Positions 46,161 through 58,542 of a DNA stretch of 64,000 nucleotides are shown here, one piece after another; positions within the stretch are counted from its first letter, which is position 1, and every line of letters begins with the position of its first letter. The stretch is from assembly GCA_963969495.1 (NCBI GenBank), contig OZ018318.1, positions 101,175,141 to 101,239,140 of the forward strand, written 5' to 3'. The DNA is from Ceratothoa steindachneri. Its lineage: Eukaryota > Arthropoda > Malacostraca > Isopoda > Cymothoidae. The notes under the pieces are model-generated. The model saw nothing but the letters and a program-made list of their open reading frames with translations. It did not search any database and was not told the DNA's origin. The position numbers and the translations under genes are program-made.

Positions 46161-47255
46161 GTGACCTATTTCAAAGAAAATTATATTCCACTTGGGAATA
46201 TTATGGCTTGTGCAACTGATGGCACCGCTGTTATGGTAGGTAGATATAGGGGATTTATTGCACATTTAAAAGAGGCTGTACCTAAAGTTTTTTGCATACA
46301 CTGTGTTGTCCACCGTCAACATCTGATTGCAAAAAACCTAGGAGAACGTCTAAAAGATTCACTTGATAGTGTAATCAAGACAGTCAAGCTTATCAAGTCA
46401 AATCCACTTCAAGAGCGTCTTTTCTGACAACTCTGTGCTACCAATGAAGAAAGGTTTGAGCGCCTACTTTTGCATACAGAGGTCCGATGGCTTTCTAAGG
46501 GCAATTGTCTGAATCGCTTCATTGCACTTTGGGATAGTGTTGTGTTATTTCTGGATGGTAAGCAGCTCGGAGTAAGAATCATCGCTGCCAAATGTGACAT
46601 ATTCTACCTTACAGATATATTTCAAAAGCTAAATATCTTGAACAAACAGCTACAAGAAAAAAATGCAAATATTTTAACTTGCAAAGAGTCTATTTGTGCA
46701 TTTATGGGGAAAATTAAGCTGTTCAAGACAAATATGGGGCGAAAAGAGTCGATACAGTTTCCAACCCTCTGCACTATTGAGAGTGAACTGAAAGAAGATG
46801 ATATTTTAGTATACATTGATCATTTGGAGAAATTGCATAGTGATATGGAAGTTAGGTTCAGAGATCTTCTACAACTGAACATTCCAAGTTGGGTGGTAGA
46901 CCCATTTGGAATTAATGCAGCTGATGTTAATATCAGATTAGAAGAAAGCCTCATTGAGTTATAGAGTGATCAAACTTCTCTTGCTAGATTTAAGCATGGT
47001 GTCAGGAACTTATGTACAAGTCATGAAATTGCTATGAAATACCCTTTGCTTTGGGACGAAGTAAAATTATATTTTATTGCTTTTCCTACTTCTTATCTGG
47101 TTGAGTCGGGTTTTATTAAAGTGTCACACCTCCTATCAAAAGCTCACAGCCGCTTAGAAATAGTAAGAAGAGGTGATCTTCGTCTGTCTCTAACAACTAT
47201 AGACCCTGATATTGAAAAACTTGTGAAACTGAATGAAGCACAAGGATCGCATTGA
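46143..47255 (+). pseudogene. hAT transposase, catalytic core to C-terminus, two stops
   Basis: A single reading frame across 1.1 kb carries VVTYFKENYIPLGNIMACAT, then DGTAVMVGRYRGFIAHLKEA with a catalytic Asp, and CIHCVVHRQHLIAKNL, the CxxHxxHR-like hAT motif. Next come EVRWLSKGNCLNRFIALWD, YLTDIFQKLNILNKQLQ and VDPFGIN. It ends with LVESGFIKVSHLLSKAHSRL and GDLRLSLTTIDPDIEKL, the C-terminal dimerisation part. Only two in-frame stops interrupt it: TGA at 46425-46427 and TAG at 46962-46964, both explainable by C-to-T changes. The product would otherwise match the usual ZBED5-like length. Confidence 0.9.
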
Positions 47256-47902
47256 ATGAATACAGAGTTGATGATATATTTATTTCATTTTGCTAAAGGA
47301 TTTTGATTGGTGACGAGGCAGCCTTTTTCATGAATAGAAAGGTAAATAGCCATAACATTCGGCAATATGCGCCGCTGACCCCTCCCCCCCCCCCACAGCA
47401 TTCTACTTTGACACACGTATTTGTAAGCAGAAAGTGTCTTTGTGGATGGAATATGCGGGAATGGCTATCTTGTTGGCCCATTGTTTTACGAGAATAATTT
47501 ACATGGCGCTGCCTCCTGAGCATGATCAACGAAAGGATCTTCCCAGAACTCCGCCAGATTTACGGCAATCAATTCAATAGACTTTGGTGGATTCAGGACG
47601 GCGTCCAAGCTCATAGACAGTTTGCTGTAAGAACAAAACTAAGAGAAACGTTTGACAACCCCATGCAATTGAATGGCCCCCAAGATCCCCGTGCGATTAT
47701 TTCTTATAGGGATATCCAAAAAATTAAGTGTATTCTACTACACCACGAAGCATCAACCAGTTAAGAGATAGTATCAAACGTGAGGTCAATAGGCTTAAGG
47801 AAAATCACAAGATAATCAACAAAGTTGTTCAATCAATGCGATCAAGGGCGCAACTGTGCTTGTTAAGAAATGGAGGACATGTGGAAGGAAACGGTGCTTA
47901 GA

Positions 47903-48823
<921 letters not shown>

Positions 48824-49059
48824 TTCGGGGTGGGTTTAGGAGAGTTGCGCGGCCTCCCCTACGAATTGTCACTAGTAATCACTCCATACCGTTCTCGCAT
48901 TTTTACTCAGCCTAACTTTGCCACTTTCACCAAGAATCTATTTTGATAACAGTAGTCAACATTTTTTTAAAATTGTGTGCTTCTTAAAGCATTGAAAAAT
49001 GCTTATTGGTTTAAAGATATGCAACATATAATATTTGATTATTTTATTATAACGTACCA
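48824..49059. other. Unassigned sequence
   Basis: No recognisable feature. Confidence 0.5.
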
Positions 49060-50030
49060 GTATGTGTCATTATGTTTTAAACTCTAATCCATATCCACTT
49101 TCTGCTTTTTTTATTGACACTTATAGTGGGCTGAAGAATCATCTCTTGCCAATGTCCAGCAATAGTATGCAAGCATTGTTGCGCTCCATTTACCCTGGTA
49201 CCGCTTTTCCATGTTTTAAATATCTTGGTGAAACCTTTCACCTTGTTCGTCACTAACTGCCACACAGTTCGCTGGAAAAAAAGTCTAAATGTGAGTCAAA
49301 AGAGTGGGTTTTAAGGGACACGTTACATCTCATGTTCTTGTAAGCCTTGATGAGGTTTTCCAGGAATTCTTCATAGTTTCCTTCCCTTCTGTTTCCAAGA
49401 AATCCATTCGCACCATCTGTAAGAAGCTCTCGAATCTGAGGACTTAATGAAAACTCCCTCTTTTATCTTAGCGTCGCTTAGTGAGGGGAATTTTGATGTT
49501 AAATACTTGAATCCCTGACCAGATTTGTCCATAGCTTTACAGAGTTTTTCACGATCCCCAGTTTTAAGTGCAGTGGTAGTAGCAAAGTTTTGTTTAGTTT
49601 AGTGAGAGGTGGATGTTGAGCATTTTTTATCCCAGGCTTCAATGATTGATTGATATAGTGGGAGCCTCTTGCACGGCTGTCTCTTTCACACAGAAGGCAG
49701 CAGTACTTTGTGTATCTGCCCTATCTGCCCTACAAGCCCACCACAAGAGCAACAACCTTTAAGTCACCACAGAGGTGTCATTGATGTTCAACATATTTTA
49801 TGTATTGCAACATATGGATTATATTCTCATAAGTTTCTTTCATATGTGGTGCATAGCCCACAGGAACTGATGGTTCATCATTGTCGTTGTGCAGCAAGAC
49901 ACCTTTCAGACTCGTCTTTGATGAATCAATGAACAGCCTTAAGGGGGTGGGTTCGTTTTCAACGCCAAGTGCTTCCATCATACAATTAGTATTGTTGCAG
50001 GCCACTAATTCACCTTCCATTACGAAGAAA
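49060..50030 (-). pseudogene. Uncharacterised repeated invertebrate protein (transposon-like family)
   Basis: Minus-strand relic of a protein family I recognise from repeated uncharacterised invertebrate proteins, without known function. Blocks in order: PLRLFIDSSKTSLKGVLLHN, a YAPHMKETYENIIHMLQYIK block, then EHQ, a TGA, HLCGDLKVVALVVGL, and RYTKYCCLLC (family EHQWxICxDLKxxxLLLGxQxGYTKxCCFLC). Further on: KAMDKSGQGFKYLTSKFPSL, a degraded FLGNRR-like block, FFPANCVAV, and AGHWQEMILQ near SRKW. The Trp after EHQ is now a stop and later frames shift. The order agrees along the whole length. Its many genomic copies suggest a mobile origin, but that is inference. Confidence 0.6.
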
Positions 50031-50999
50031 TCGTTGAAATGCTGCTGTCAGTCAGAAATTTTGAAGTTTTCACATCAGCTGATAGGAGATTCCACTGTTG
50101 AAAATCAGAGCCTAGCAGCTCTGCTTTATTCTTGGGTAGTTGCAGATCCCTGATTAGGTTATGGAGTGACTGACGATCTGCGATTAGCTACTGCTTCTTA
50201 AATAGACGAGGCAGGAGCGTGCGGCTGCAGGTCCTGACTTGTCAAAACTTGTCCTAACTCCCCCACAGACAGCCATTCCCCTTCCTCTGTTTTGCCCTAC
50301 CGATTCCCAAAACATATTGACCGCCCATCGTACCTTTCTAACCATAGCAATAATACGGCGCTTCTGTGATGCAAAAGTTATTCACAAGACAAATGTAGCA
50401 GAATTTTTCCGTCTTATTCACACAAATATGAAGCATCTGAAAGAAGAAAACAACAAACAATTAGAAGATAAACAGAAAATATATTCATAAATTTATCATT
50501 ATAATACAGAGCATGACGGCTTAGCACAAGTATTTATATCATTTCGTAAGAAAATAAAATTAATATAAAATGCCCACATGCATATCAATTAATAATCAAT
50601 GCCCACATGCATATAATAATGAATATTATTATAAGTTTAAAAAGTGTTTGATTTTTGAAAATCACCTACCTTTCACCTCAAAATGTAAACTTGCACAGCA
50701 CAACCACCTAGTTAACAAACAATTTTAACCATGATATTCATTATTAGGACGTATGATTAGTTGGAAATTGCAACTCTGGTCTCGGAAGCATTTTGGTTGT
50801 TGACCAGGGTAATTTGACGCAACCCCTCGTTGGCTTCCATATTTTCGTATAAATAAAAGTGAGTCTGACGCTCCAGCTTTGATCACCGGTCAATATAATT
50901 TGCACGTATATTTCGACGTTCACATCATCATATTACTTCTTCGCCTTATTTGGTAAAATCACAAATACTTGGCCCAAAATACATCCAAGAACTAATAAT
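50031..50999. other. Unassigned AT-rich sequence
   Basis: One frame of 83 codons (50239-50490) lacks any family match. Confidence 0.5.
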
Positions 51000-51540
51000 T
51001 TGATGTGTTGTGATAAGTAAATTTCTTCCAAAACATCTTCCCTCATCACTCCTCCCAGCATACGACTGTGTATTTAAAAAATGGGTATATGAAACTTAAC
51101 CTTATAGATTATGTGTTGGGATAATTATTTTTTTTCAAAACATCTTCCTCCCATCACTTCTCCCAGCGCAAGAGAGTTATTTAAAAAAATGTGCAAATGA
51201 AACTTAACCTTACAGATGATGTGTTGAGATAAGTATATTTTTTTCAAAAACATCTTCCTCCCATCACTTCTCCCAGCACAAGAGAGTTATTTTAAAAAAT
51301 GTGCAAATGAAACTTAATCTTCTAGATGATGTGTTGGGATAAGTAAATTTCTTCCAAAACATCTTCCTCCCATCACTTCTCCCAGCACAAGAGAGTTTAT
51401 TTAAAGAATGTGCAAATGAAACTTAACCTTCCAGCTGATGTGTAAATTTCTTCCAAAACATTTTCCTTTCATCACTTCTCCTAGTACACAAGGATGTATT
51501 TACAAAAATGAACAAATGAAACAACCTTCCAGATAATGTT
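51000..51540. repeat. About 108-bp tandem repeat, five units
   Basis: Each unit contains GATGATGTGTTG(G/A)GATAAGT, TTCCAAAACATCTTCC, CATCACTTCTCCCAGCA and TGCAAATGAAACTTAACCTT. Unit starts are near 51001, 51110, 51217, 51326 and 51433; the last unit is shortened by a small deletion. Confidence 0.92.
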
Positions 51541-52149
51541 CAAGCCTGTCACTTTGATCTCCATCCTATCCCGTTTCAATCTATCCTCTCTTCTCACCGG
51601 GACTTCTCCTCCCCCTCTTTGCAGCGAGAAATCCTATGACTTGCCCCCCCCCCCCCGGCCTCTCATCCTCCCTATACATCGATAACCATTTTGTTAAAGT
51701 GCAAACAACTCTTTCCGTCCAATCTTGTTTAAGAGGTTTCGTATTAATCACACGACAATCCGATCCTGAACCCCCTTCAAATGAATAGGGAATTCGATCC
51801 ATTTTAAAAGGGGGGATTTTCACTCCCTATCGACCAGCTTTTTGTCAAAGATTGCCACTTTTGTTCAACGTTATTGAAAGCCTCGGTGAGACGGAGTGAT
51901 TTTGCCATTAATGGAAATGGACTCTTTTACTCGGGTGGGGTGGGGGATGGAGCCTCATTTCAACCAATATGGCAAACTGTAAAACAGTGGTTTTTCTTCT
52001 TCGCCAGCTAATTGATCTTAAATGGGGGTGTAATCGCATTATTTCGCTCAGAAACTCTAATAAATGAACGCAATCTAATGAAAGACGACCAATATAAGAG
52101 TAGGTGCGGGAGTGAGGTAGGAAGAATGACACGTAAGACAGCCAACCGG
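51541..52149. other. Unassigned sequence
   Basis: Includes a C12 run near 51647. No domain recognised. Confidence 0.5.
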
Positions 52150-53231
52150 TTCTAGACAAGGGAAAAGGTAAGGGAAGTGAAATTAGCGGTGAGGGGAGGG
52201 TAGTAAAAGAGATAGCGAATGAGTGGAAAGAAGAGAAGTGGAAAAAATCGGAGTGGAAGGTAGTAGATTAGAGTGAGAAGTAGTGGAAGAGGGGTCTGAA
52301 GTGGAGTGAAAAGGAATTAATTGAGTGGAAAAGAGTGGAAGAGATTGGGAGTGGAGTGAAAAGGAAGGGGATTTAAGAGTATTGGAATGGAGTGAAAATA
52401 AGTGTAAGAAACTGAAATGAAGGGAATTAGAAAGGAGTGGTAGTAGACTAGAGGGAGAAGACGTGTAAATAGTAGAAATTGAAAGAATGGGAGTAGAGGG
52501 TAGTAGACTAGAGTGAGAAGAAGAGGAAAGAATGGGAGTAGAGAGTAGTAGACTAGACTGAGAAGAAGCGGAAAGAATGGGCGTGGAAGGTAGTGGACTA
52601 TAGAGAGAAGAAGTGGAGGGGTCTGAAGTGGAGTGAAAAGAAATGAGTATATTGAAAAAGAATGAAACGGGGTGTTAGTGGAGTGAAAGGACTTGGAGTT
52701 AAGAGTATTGGAATAGAGTGAACAGAAGTGAAAAGAACTGAAGTGTAGTGGAGTAGAAAGGAGTGGTAGAGACTGGAGTCGAGTTGAAAGGAATGAAAAA
52801 TGGGTGAAAAGGAAGAAGGATTGGAGTCATAAAGAGTCAAAGGGAGTGAAAGGGTCTGAGAGCGGATAGTAGTTGAACAGAAAAGAGTGTGGGTGGAGAA
52901 TATTAAATTGTAGTAAAAGAGAGCAATCTTGAGTATAAATTAATAAAAAGGAATAGAGAATAGTGAAAAGGAGCGGGAGTGAAGTGTAGTGGATTATAGT
53001 GAAAATGGGTGGAAGCAACTGGAGACAAGTAGAAAAGAATGAAAGAAATTTAGGAGAGTAAAAGAGCGTGAAGTGGAGAGTAGGAACTGAAAAGAGTACA
53101 AAAGAAAATAAAGGAGTAGAAAGTAGTGAAAAGGAGTGAGTGATGGAGAAAAAGACTGGAGCTGAGTTGAAAGGTTTGGAGGTGTGTGATAGAGCATGGA
53201 TGAGCCAAGGAAGTTGAGTATAGTAGAAAGG
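52150..53231. repeat. Purine-rich array (GAGTGGAAG/GAGTGAAAAG type)
   Basis: Degenerate blocks such as GAGTGGAA, AGTAGACTAGAGTGAGAAGA and GAGTGAAAAG on the plus strand, with larger duplicated blocks (for example 52440-52600). Continues after the LINE insertion at 54148. Confidence 0.88.
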
Positions 53232-54147
53232 AGTAACAAGGAGTAACAAGGAAAGGAAGTACCCTAGGAAACCTTACAGTCCATTCAAAGAGGGTACCTT
53301 TCGACTAGCAATCGAGCGGGCACAAGGCTGCTCAATTGTTTTGTGTCCCTAAACGGCCACTTTTCAAGACTTTGTCTAGTCTTGACTTGAACTGGTCAAC
53401 AGATTCACTGTTGACAACTTCCACTGGAAGTGCGTTCTACTTACCGCAGATACTGTAAGTGAAAAAATTTCCACACAGATTGCGGTTGTAACGCTTCAGT
53501 TCAAGTTTGAAGCCGTTATTGCGCGTTCTGTTTTCACTCAGTGTGAAAATATCCCGGTAGTTAACATTGTCGAACCCTCGAAGTATTTTGAAAACTTCGA
53601 TGAGCTGACCACGCAGTCTACGGGTTTCCAGCGAGAACAGATTTAATTCCCTTAGTCTATCCTCATAACTTTTATGTCGGATAGAGGGAATCAGCTTGGT
53701 TGCCCTGGCTTGTACGCGTTCCAATCTCGCGATGTCCTTTCGCAATGAAGGTCTCCAAAATTCTACGGCATACTCCAGGTGCGGCCGGACGAGGGAGTTG
53801 TACAGACAAAGTACTAGCTCCTTGTTACGGTATCCAAACTTGCGCTTTATGTAGCCTAGCATCCTTTGGGCCTTTTTCTCCGCCTCAATGCACTGTTTCG
53901 AGAACTTGAGGTCACTAGTGATTGTTACACCCAAGTCCTTCTCAGTGTCACTCGATTCAAGAGCAGTGCCCTTAAGGATATACTGAGATTGGGGGTTTCT
54001 GTGGCCGATATGCATCACTTTGCATTTGTTCACGTTAAAAGGCATTTGCCACGTGTCCGACCACTCCACAATCTTCCCAAGATCTTCCTGCGGGCTTGCA
54101 GTATTTCCATCCTTTGAAACGTTCATACCAAGCTTGGTATCGTGGAA
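53232..54147 (-). mobile_element. CR1-like LINE, copy 3, 5'-truncated, inside a purine array
   Basis: Minus-strand insertion running from within the RT palm-thumb to the 3' end, closed by two CCTTGTTACT decamers (53232-53251). Purine array flanks both sides. This is the youngest-looking family member: one long frame with a single premature stop. Confidence 0.9.
53330..54147 (-). pseudogene. CR1-like RT C-terminus, copy 3, single stop
   Basis: The frame 54126-53437 covers 229 codons: WSDTWQMPFNVNKCKVMHIG, DTEKDLGVTITSDLKFSKQC, AQRMLGYIKRKFGYRNKELV, YNSLVRPHLEYAVEFWRPSL, ARATKLIPSIRHKSYEDRLR, ELNLFSLETRRLRGQLIEVF and FTLSENRTRNNG. It halts at a TAG (53437-53439) where the family has Trp (VWNALP). 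The same frame then continues NALPVEVVNSESVDQFKSRL to a natural end near 53330. So a single TGG-to-TAG change separates the two parts. The finger and catalytic palm are missing through 5' truncation. Confidence 0.92.
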
Positions 54148-54360
54148 GGGAATGAAAAAAGTGAAAGGAATGGAAGAAAGTGGAAATAGATGAAGAGTGA
54201 AATGGGGGTGGAGAAGAGTGAACAGTAGTAAAAATGAGATGCATGTTAGAGTGGAAGGAAAGTAGTTGGGAGTGCGAAAGAGAGGAGAGGAGTAGGGAAG
54301 TGGAAAATAGAGAAAAATGGATAGGAGACGAGAGGAATGGTACTTAGTTGAAGAGTGTTT
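54148..54360. repeat. Purine-rich array, continuation
   Basis: GAGTGGAA/GAGTGAAAAG-type words resume after LINE copy 3. Confidence 0.8.
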
Positions 54361-54760
54361 AAATGAGTGTATGGGAGTGAAAAGTAGGGGGTGAATTTAT
54401 GGATGGTTTAGAAAGATTTGGCTTTGAAAGTAAGGCGCGTCTTATGATTTAAGGTGCCAAGAATGAGTGGTGTGATATACGTGGGGGAGTGAAGTAAGCG
54501 TGGGTGATTGTGTAATGCATTTTTCAGTTGATAGTGTGAGAAGTGTGATTGAGAGTGGAAAGTAAAGCAGAGAGTATTAAAGTATGTGCGGTTGAGAATG
54601 AAAAAAAAATTACCTTATTTTGATGAAAAATAGTGTGGTGTAGCTGCTATGTTGTTGTATGGGGATGACCTGTGTCAGTAGTTGAAAGGTAGAAAGATTT
54701 GGAACGAATGGCAGTGTAAATATAAAAAAGGGCGTGTAAGTAAATGCGGAAAAAAAAAAT
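54361..54760 (+). pseudogene. RTE/Jockey-like RT fragment with YGDD
   Basis: Plus-strand reverse transcriptase fragment. One frame gives AKNEWCDIRGGVK, a stop, and AWVIV (family SxWFxVxxGVRQGCVxSP). Then AAMLLYGDDLCQ (family AxLLYADDLVL) carries the catalytic Asp pair, and GRVSKCGKKK stands where RVNxxKTK is expected. Several stops lie between the blocks. The clade is uncertain; the RQGCV-type context is nearer RTE than CR1. Confidence 0.5.
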
Positions 54761-55050
54761 TGTATATCGGTCATACCTCGGATTCCCTACGCCATCTTGA
54801 AAAATTGTTCGCGAAAGCAAACAATTTTTTACAGTAATTTACTAATTTAAACATTATGAAATTTCGTATAAAATGCGGAAAAGATCGTCCATCTTTGTAT
54901 ATCGGTCATACGTCGGATCTCCTCAAACCCCGCGTCTATCAACGTCTCTTTAGGTAGAGCCAAGTTCAACACCTTGAAAGGATCAACATAACGAAAGCAA
55001 ACAAATTTTTACAGTAATTTACAGAAAATGAAGCATTATGTAATTTCGTT
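54760..55050. repeat. Two-copy direct repeat, about 140 bp
   Basis: TTGTATATCGGTCATAC(C/G)TCGGAT occurs at about 54759 and 54894. AACGAAAGCAAACAA/GCGAAAGCAAACAA and TTTTACAGTAATTTAC recur downstream of each in the same order. Confidence 0.85.
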
Positions 55051-57644
55051 TAGGATTTAGGCCTCATCCTCCATTTTCCACTACCACCTTCTATCCTGCC
55101 TATATAAAACGAGAGGGTACCTATTAATTTCAGTTCACTAAAGTTGTCAAATAGCGTTTGAAGAAACGTCAGAATAAAATGCATTACACATTAAAAGCAG
55201 CATGCCGTTTCCTTTCACAAATCATAAAGAAATTTAATTTTAATGAGAAAAATATTTTTGGAAATTTGAATTAAAAAGTATAATAAAATCAAAGCTGATA
55301 TAATTTTTCTACAATAATGATAATAATAGCAAAAATAATAATTATATAAATAATAATAAATAATAATGGACTTCTGGTCTTATTAAGTGTCTCCAATTCC
55401 ACCTTTTATCCATGATTTATCACGTTTCCTCCATACAATTTCTTACATCGTCCCTTCCCCTTTACATCTTCATTTGACCATGCTTCTGGCTTTCCTTCCA
55501 CCTCATTCTCTTCTTTCACACTTTCAACCAACCATTCATTCTATACTATGGTACCACCAGTTAGAACAAAAAACACATCCTCTCTCAGCACTTTTCTTTA
55601 TAATTCAACGTAAACACACATTTATTCATTTTAATTAACTCTTTTTCTACCTCACCCACACCCACACCACACATGACCACTCTGAATTTATCCAAACAAA
55701 TTTCGCGACCTCACTTGCCTCTCTCCGTCCCTCACAACTTTCACTTCACGCAATGCTCCTCTCATACCCTTATTCCTGAGACCATATTAATCATACTTCC
55801 ATGCTTCTCAATCACACATTTTTCCACCATGTCTACTTGCGCATATCATATGACTGAAATTATGTTTCTGTCACACATACATCTTCACAAAAGAATTTTA
55901 TAGATCTGTCGTTGTGTGATATTAAATTATATCAATACTATATTATATCTATGTGGAAGGGACTAATAACTTAAAGGCGAACCGACAAAGGGGCGGAACG
56001 CCACGAGTTTCGACGCGCGGAACAGCGAGAATAGAGTGCAAAACGAGGTCAGGTAAAATTTGGGCAATGGCACAGCTCAAGGTTATTTAAAGAGGCATTT
56101 ACAAAAATATAATTTTATTCACATAAAATAAGAGAATCAATGGGCAGAATTATATGGGTAAATGAGGGGGGGGGGGGAATTGCAGAGTTATACATCAGAC
56201 TCTGAAGTTAGAAATTAATGCGTTACAGAAGGAGACTATTCCAATGGGGAGGATTAACTCAAATGGGTTGCTGAAATGGGGGGAGGGGTTGGCTTACGGA
56301 GGATTCCGGGTGAGACGTCAGGGTAAGGTTTCACGGATGTCTTCTGCAGGCAATAAACGTGAGGGCGAGGGCACTCGGAGCTTCTGAGCGGGAAGTTGAC
56401 GTGATGATGGTTCTCCAAGGGGAGGCGGGGGGGGGGGTAACGTCCGGTCCAGGGGAGAGTATTTCGGCCATCCGAAGACAAGGAGGGAGGGAGGAGGGCT
56501 TCTACAGGAGTTGATGAGTGGAAAAATCGCTCGGTGGCGATGGTCAAATGGAAATACCTCACTGGCTGGGCTAATTCCAACGACACGAAAAGTTCAGCCG
56601 TCACTTTGCTTTGTTGTCAAGCACCCTGACTTGGAACTAGGGGGAATGTTTCTTGTATCCTGGCGGGACTCCTCAACTCTTTATCTCCTACCTGGAAGAC
56701 GAGCTCTATATATCCGAGGCTCCCTTCGCAGGGGTGGGGGAAACATGGGGTGTTTGGCCAGTGCTACTCTTGAATGGCCTCGAACCTTCACGCCCAGGCG
56801 ATTCTAACCCGCGAAAAGGTGATCCGGGGTGGACACGGTTCGAGGCTACCGCTTGTGGATGGGGGAGAAGGAGGCTTACCAATTTAAGCCTAACCAAATT
56901 CTAGAATTTTCTTTAACGCATGGACGTCACTTCCGTGCTGGAAAAGAAATTCCACGTGGAATTCCCCGACAAGATCTTACACCATTTTTATTCATTACAT
57001 GTCAATCAATCGCATCAACCATGCCAATTCACTCCTATAATCATTAACCTATGCCTATTTTCACTTTAAAAAGGTGTGCAGGTCTTCGCCACACTTCTTC
57101 TTTACGTTAACATTCTATCATCACACACGCCATATCCACCATCACACGCACTTAAATTCTTGCAAAGTTTACTTTCACACAAACACACGCTAATTCCCGC
57201 ACCAGTACCCGACCATAACACAGTACCATTTGCACTCGGGAAAAGAGCTACTACACCTGCATTTACCTCTTATCACCAACTCTAGACTTTAGTGTGTAGT
57301 CGGAGAGAAATGAAATGTACATAAAATAAGAATGACAATCGCTGAAACGCCAGGGCACCAAAGGCCGATTCCCATTGAAGGGGGGGAGGGGCACACATTT
57401 TCCGTCGGGAGCATGTGGAAATGAGTGACCCCTATAGGGGAAACGTATTTTATCGGGGAGGGGGGGGGTGAAACAGAGGATAACAACGGTAAACTGTGCT
57501 GTGAATACGGCGGGACGGGAAATGATAGCGGTTTTGCGATTGGCTATGCGCGTAGAACTATTTACTCATGTGGGGGTAAGTGTCAGCGTGTCCGCCCAAT
57601 GGGCGGCAACCTTTGAACCCCGCTGAACGTTTCGTTTCCGGCAC
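55051..57644. other. Unassigned sequence
   Basis: Some 2.6 kb with no recognisable domain. It contains AT-rich DNA (55200-55380), C/T-rich low-complexity DNA (55400-55870, 57000-57290), a G11 run near 56166 and G-rich segments near 56420. Short frames on both strands show no family signature. Confidence 0.5.
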
Positions 57645-57710
57645 ACTTGATTAGAACCCGCCTAGACACCAGAAATCCAATGTCTTATCCATCCGGCTAG
57701 CAGAAGCTCC
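57645..57710 (-). repeat. tRNA-like promoter segment (SINE head or tRNA relic)
   Basis: The minus strand reads TAGCCGGATGGATAAGAC (A-box-like), then an anticodon-arm-like stretch, then GGCGGGTTCTAATC (B-box-like). The spacing is right for a tRNA, but the T stem and acceptor stem do not pair, so it is not a functional tRNA gene. Confidence 0.45.
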
Positions 57711-57945
57711 GTGTGTGTGTGTAGTTGTGCTGTGTGTTTTTTGCTGCGTTTGTGAGTGTAGTTGTTTGCGTGTATATGTGTAGCTGCGTTTGAGTGTATT
57801 TGTAGTTGTGTTGCGTGTGTGTGTAATTGTGCTGCGTTTGTGTGTGTATTTATGTTTGCGTATGTGTATTTGTGTTTGTGTAGCTATGTGTGCGTGTAGT
57901 TGTGCTGCATTTGTGTGTGTATTTGTGTTTGCGTGTGTCTGAAAG
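57708..57945. repeat. Degenerate (GT)n-rich array
   Basis: GTGTGT, GTAGTTGTGCTGCGTTTGTG and GTATTTGTGTTTGCG words repeat imperfectly. The His/Thr-rich minus frame across it is an artefact. Confidence 0.85.
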
Positions 57946-58542
57946 AGAGGGAGATAAGGCAAAATGAGCATTAGACCTTTCAATTATTGTCTCATTGAGG
58001 GCCAGGAGGGAGGGGGTGAATGGGGGGAGACGGACAGAATGTGGTAAAAGGGCATAATTTCCCTCTCGTTCGGAAGTCGGTGGTTGCCTATTTGACAGCC
58101 AATTTCGTGCTTCAACCTACCTATCGAATTTGGGATCTACACTGACCCACGATCCCAATTATCATTACCCCCCCCCCCTCTCCCGTCCGTTTCCTTCACA
58201 AAAGGATTGTCTCCGTCTTCGCTTCACCTCGGGAAACATAGGAGACAGATGGGTCTCTCGGGGCCATCTTTCATTTAATCCTTTTATCCGATCCTTGAGT
58301 TCTGGGATGATCGATTTCTTAATTAATGGGTGTCTGATTCACTGTACATATTTCTTTGGTGTGAAAGAAAACATTTAACTCTTTACTCTCTAATATTTAT
58401 GCCTCCCCCCCCCCCTCCTGTATGTTATAGTTATTTCGGATGTTCACAAAGCAAATTTTAAGGAAATACAAGAGGAGCTTGCGCTTCGCAGGCAGACCTT
58501 TGGTCTGTGGCCTACGTCTTATCCGGCTTTGGTAACGTCCTG
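57946..58542. other. Unassigned sequence
   Basis: Contains C9-C10 runs near 58170 and 58407. No domain recognised. Confidence 0.5.

Larger units (their letters stand above)
44303..47284 (+). mobile_element. hAT transposon, ZBED5/SCAND3-like, 3' end lost
   Basis: Begins with CAGGGTTTCCCAACCGGGGG (44303), a typical hAT terminal repeat start. The transposase relic follows on the plus strand (45509-47255). No matching 3' terminal repeat exists before the mariner begins at about 47285. Two palindromes (44979-45037 and 45116-45304) lie in the 5' part. Confidence 0.8.

Noticed and set aside
57645..57710. Functional tRNA gene
   Set aside because: A- and B-box-like motifs are present, but the T stem and acceptor stem do not pair.
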